DNA of 7,101 nt from Candidatus Aenigmatarchaeota archaeon (lineage in GTDB: Archaea > Aenigmatarchaeota > Aenigmatarchaeia > QMZP01 > QMZT01): contig JAGMCY010000102.1 in the NCBI GenBank assembly GCA_023128965.1, positions 1-7,101 on the forward strand, read 5' to 3'. How positions within the stretch are numbered: position 1 is the stretch's first letter; each line of letters begins with the position of its first letter. Position numbers and translations under genes: made by a program. The notes under the pieces were generated by a model. It did no database searches, was not told where the DNA came from, and was given only the letters and a program-made list of their open reading frames with translations. Positions 6,129 through 7,101 of this stretch are shown here, piece by piece.

Positions 6129-6704
6129 ATGAAAATCATAAAGCTCGCGAACGCTTTGAAGGATATGGAGAGGGTGGAGCTAGCGAAGGCCGTAAGGGAA
6201 GGGAAGATCCTGATCTACCCCACGGACACGCTTTACGGGGTCGGCTGTAATGCGGAAAAAACGGAAAGCGTGGAAAGGATAATGAAGGCAAAGGGGAGGG
6301 ATTCCGAGAAACCCCTGTCAATAATCGCACCCTCAAAGGAGTGGATCGCGGAGAACACGAAAATAACGAGCAATCATGTCAAATTCATTAACAACCTGTT
6401 TCCCGGGCCTTACACTATCGTGCTCAAAGCGAGGATAAAGATCCCGTTTGTGATCTCTAAAGACGGGAAGATGGGTGTTCGCATCCCAAGGAACGAGTTC
6501 TGTGATTTCATCCGTTCGCAGGGCTCCCCCTTTGTGACAACCTCCGTGAACCTTTCGGAGGAGAACCCGGTTTATTCCATAAGTGACATTCCAGAACAGA
6601 TAAAACAAGTCGCTGATTACGTGATCGATGCCGGCGAAATACGCGGGCACGCTTCCAGGGTTTTTGATATAAGCGGGAAGAGTCTCGAAATCCTTAGATG
6701 GTGA
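6129..6704 (+). CDS. tsaC: L-threonylcarbamoyladenylate synthase, short TsaC/YrdC type
   Basis: This cytoplasmic enzyme makes threonylcarbamoyl-AMP from threonine, bicarbonate and ATP. The KEOPS complex then transfers the group to A37 of ANN-reading tRNAs (t6A). The 191 residues form a single YrdC domain; the C-terminal domain of the longer Sua5 proteins is absent. Signatures in order: PTDTLYGVGCNA (31-42), K54 and R57 with KPLSI (61-65) in the basic ATP/threonine site, FPGPYTIVL (91-99), VRIP (117-120), TTSVNLSEENP (137-147), and a C-terminal SRVFDIS (176-182) where many relatives have ST-V-hydrophobic-D. The ATG at 6129 places the first strand correctly and has its own TATA box. It follows the Tes-like gene by 31 nt, but with a separate promoter nothing suggests a functional link. 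Family assignment is secure; tsaC and sua5 naming is used loosely in archaea. Confidence 0.93.
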   Translation: MKIIKLANALKDMERVELAKAVREGKILIYPTDTLYGVGCNAEKTESVERIMKAKGRDSEKPLSIIAPSKEWIAENTKITSNHVKFINNLFPGPYTIVLKARIKIPFVISKDGKMGVRIPRNEFCDFIRSQGSPFVTTSVNLSEENPVYSISDIPEQIKQVADYVIDAGEIRGHASRVFDISGKSLEILRW

Positions 6705-6843
6705 CATGTTCGGTTTCGAATCTGAAATACCAAGTTAAGGTCGAATACCAGCAGAAAATGAAGTACTGATTCTCGAAAAGGATGTTTTTAAATATCTTAA
6801 ATTCATAATAGTTATAATTCTTGGGGTAAGGGGTATCCTGGTT
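6705..6843 (+). promoter_or_regulatory. Spacer before the TBP gene with two candidate TATA elements
   Basis: The 139-nt spacer holds no convincing gene on either strand. TTTTTAAATA (6785-6794) is preceded by the purine-rich CGAAAAGGA, a good BRE-plus-TATA match. It would start transcription near 6816, giving a leader of about 27 nt. A second element, TTATAATT (6812-6819), is centred 28 nt before the ATG at 6844 and would give a leaderless transcript. The GGGGTAAGGGG stretch (6823-6833) is only a poor Shine-Dalgarno. Which element is used cannot be decided from sequence alone. Confidence 0.5.
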
Positions 6844-7101
6844 ATGGCGAAAGGGAGAGAATTCACTATTAAGATTGAAAACGTCGTTGCTTTTACCACG
6901 CTGAACATCAACATCTCCTTGAACAAACTCCTTAGCTCTGTCGAAAACACTGAATATAAACCTAAACAGTTCCCCGGTCTCGTTTACAGACATACGAACC
7001 CGAAGTCCGCGGCTTTGATTTTCTCCTCAGGAAAAATAGTATGCACAGGGACGAAATCAATAGAAATGGCGAAACAAGCGATGAAAAAGGTGGTGAAGAA
7101 A
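6844..7101 (+). CDS. tbp: TATA-box binding protein, first of two repeats (3' partial)
   Basis: TBP binds the minor groove of the TATA box and with TFB recruits archaeal RNA polymerase. The visible 86 residues correspond to the first of the two TBP half-repeats; the second lies right of the window. IENVVA (11-16), EYKPKQFPGLVYR (37-49), AALIFSSGKIVCTG (56-69) and the helix SIEMAKQAM (72-80) are family hallmarks. F43 and F60, 17 residues apart, match the pair of phenylalanines that kink DNA (F57/F74 in Arabidopsis TBP), and N13 matches that protein's N27. ATG 6844 is the best start because archaeal TBPs begin just before the I-x-NVVA strand; the frame is open upstream, but that DNA is AT-rich promoter sequence. 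This is the strongest evidence in the window that the source is an archaeon. Confidence 0.96.
   Translation, partial: MAKGREFTIKIENVVAFTTLNINISLNKLLSSVENTEYKPKQFPGLVYRHTNPKSAALIFSSGKIVCTGTKSIEMAKQAMKKVVKK

Noticed and set aside
6700..6745. A tRNA-like T-arm and 3' end (TTCGAATC followed by ACCA).
   Set aside because: The flanking bases do not form a 5-bp T stem or an acceptor stem, and there is no room for the rest of a tRNA after the tsaC stop codon.
6801..6820. Possible inverted repeat ATAA-N3-TTAT before the TBP gene.
   Set aside because: The arms are only 4 bp and do not extend outward, which is expected by chance in AT-rich DNA.
6694..6993. Minus-strand frame of 99 residues over the spacer and the TBP start.
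   Set aside because: It is antisense to well-conserved TBP codons and shows no family features or ribosome binding site.

Overview
The window is archaeal. Its right edge holds the first half of a TATA-box binding protein. Next to it are a radical SAM enzyme of the tetraether-lipid synthase (Tes/MJ0619) family and a short TsaC-type tRNA-modification enzyme. Several starts have a TATA-like box about 25-30 nt upstream of the ATG and no clear Shine-Dalgarno, as expected for archaeal leaderless transcripts. The cysteine-rich, C-terminally anchored surface protein with MopE-type repeats recalls DPANN-type archaea, but the lineage cannot be fixed from this window and that placement is a guess.

Layout. 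(1) 1-3917, + strand: the 3' part of a very large secreted or surface protein whose start lies left of the window. At least 18 copies of a short Cys/Asp motif (type CNGIDDDCDGTIDE) are split into a group of three and a group of fifteen by an inserted DUF2341-like plus LamG-like block. A final Cys motif, a proline run and one transmembrane helix follow. (2) 3918-4400, - strand: a GbsR/MarR-like winged-helix regulator that meets the surface-protein gene tail to tail with no base between the stop codons. (3) 4401-4486: an AT-rich divergent promoter region with a 29-nt near-perfect palindrome directly upstream of the next gene. (4) 4487-6097, +: the Tes-like radical SAM enzyme. (5) 6129-6704, +: a TsaC/YrdC-type threonylcarbamoyladenylate synthase with its own TATA box. 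(6) 6705-6843: a 139-nt spacer with promoter-like elements. (7) 6844-7101, +: TBP, cut by the right edge.

How they may work together. The regulator and the Tes-like gene are divergent and share 86 nt of promoter DNA containing a palindromic site. The simplest reading is a local switch controlling membrane-lipid cross-linking, with the palindrome as operator; this is inference. The TsaC and TBP genes are housekeeping genes of translation and transcription with no evident link to it. The surface protein is probably a cation-stabilised, disulfide-rich adhesin or cell-envelope protein. I see no mobile element, CRISPR array, tRNA or rRNA.
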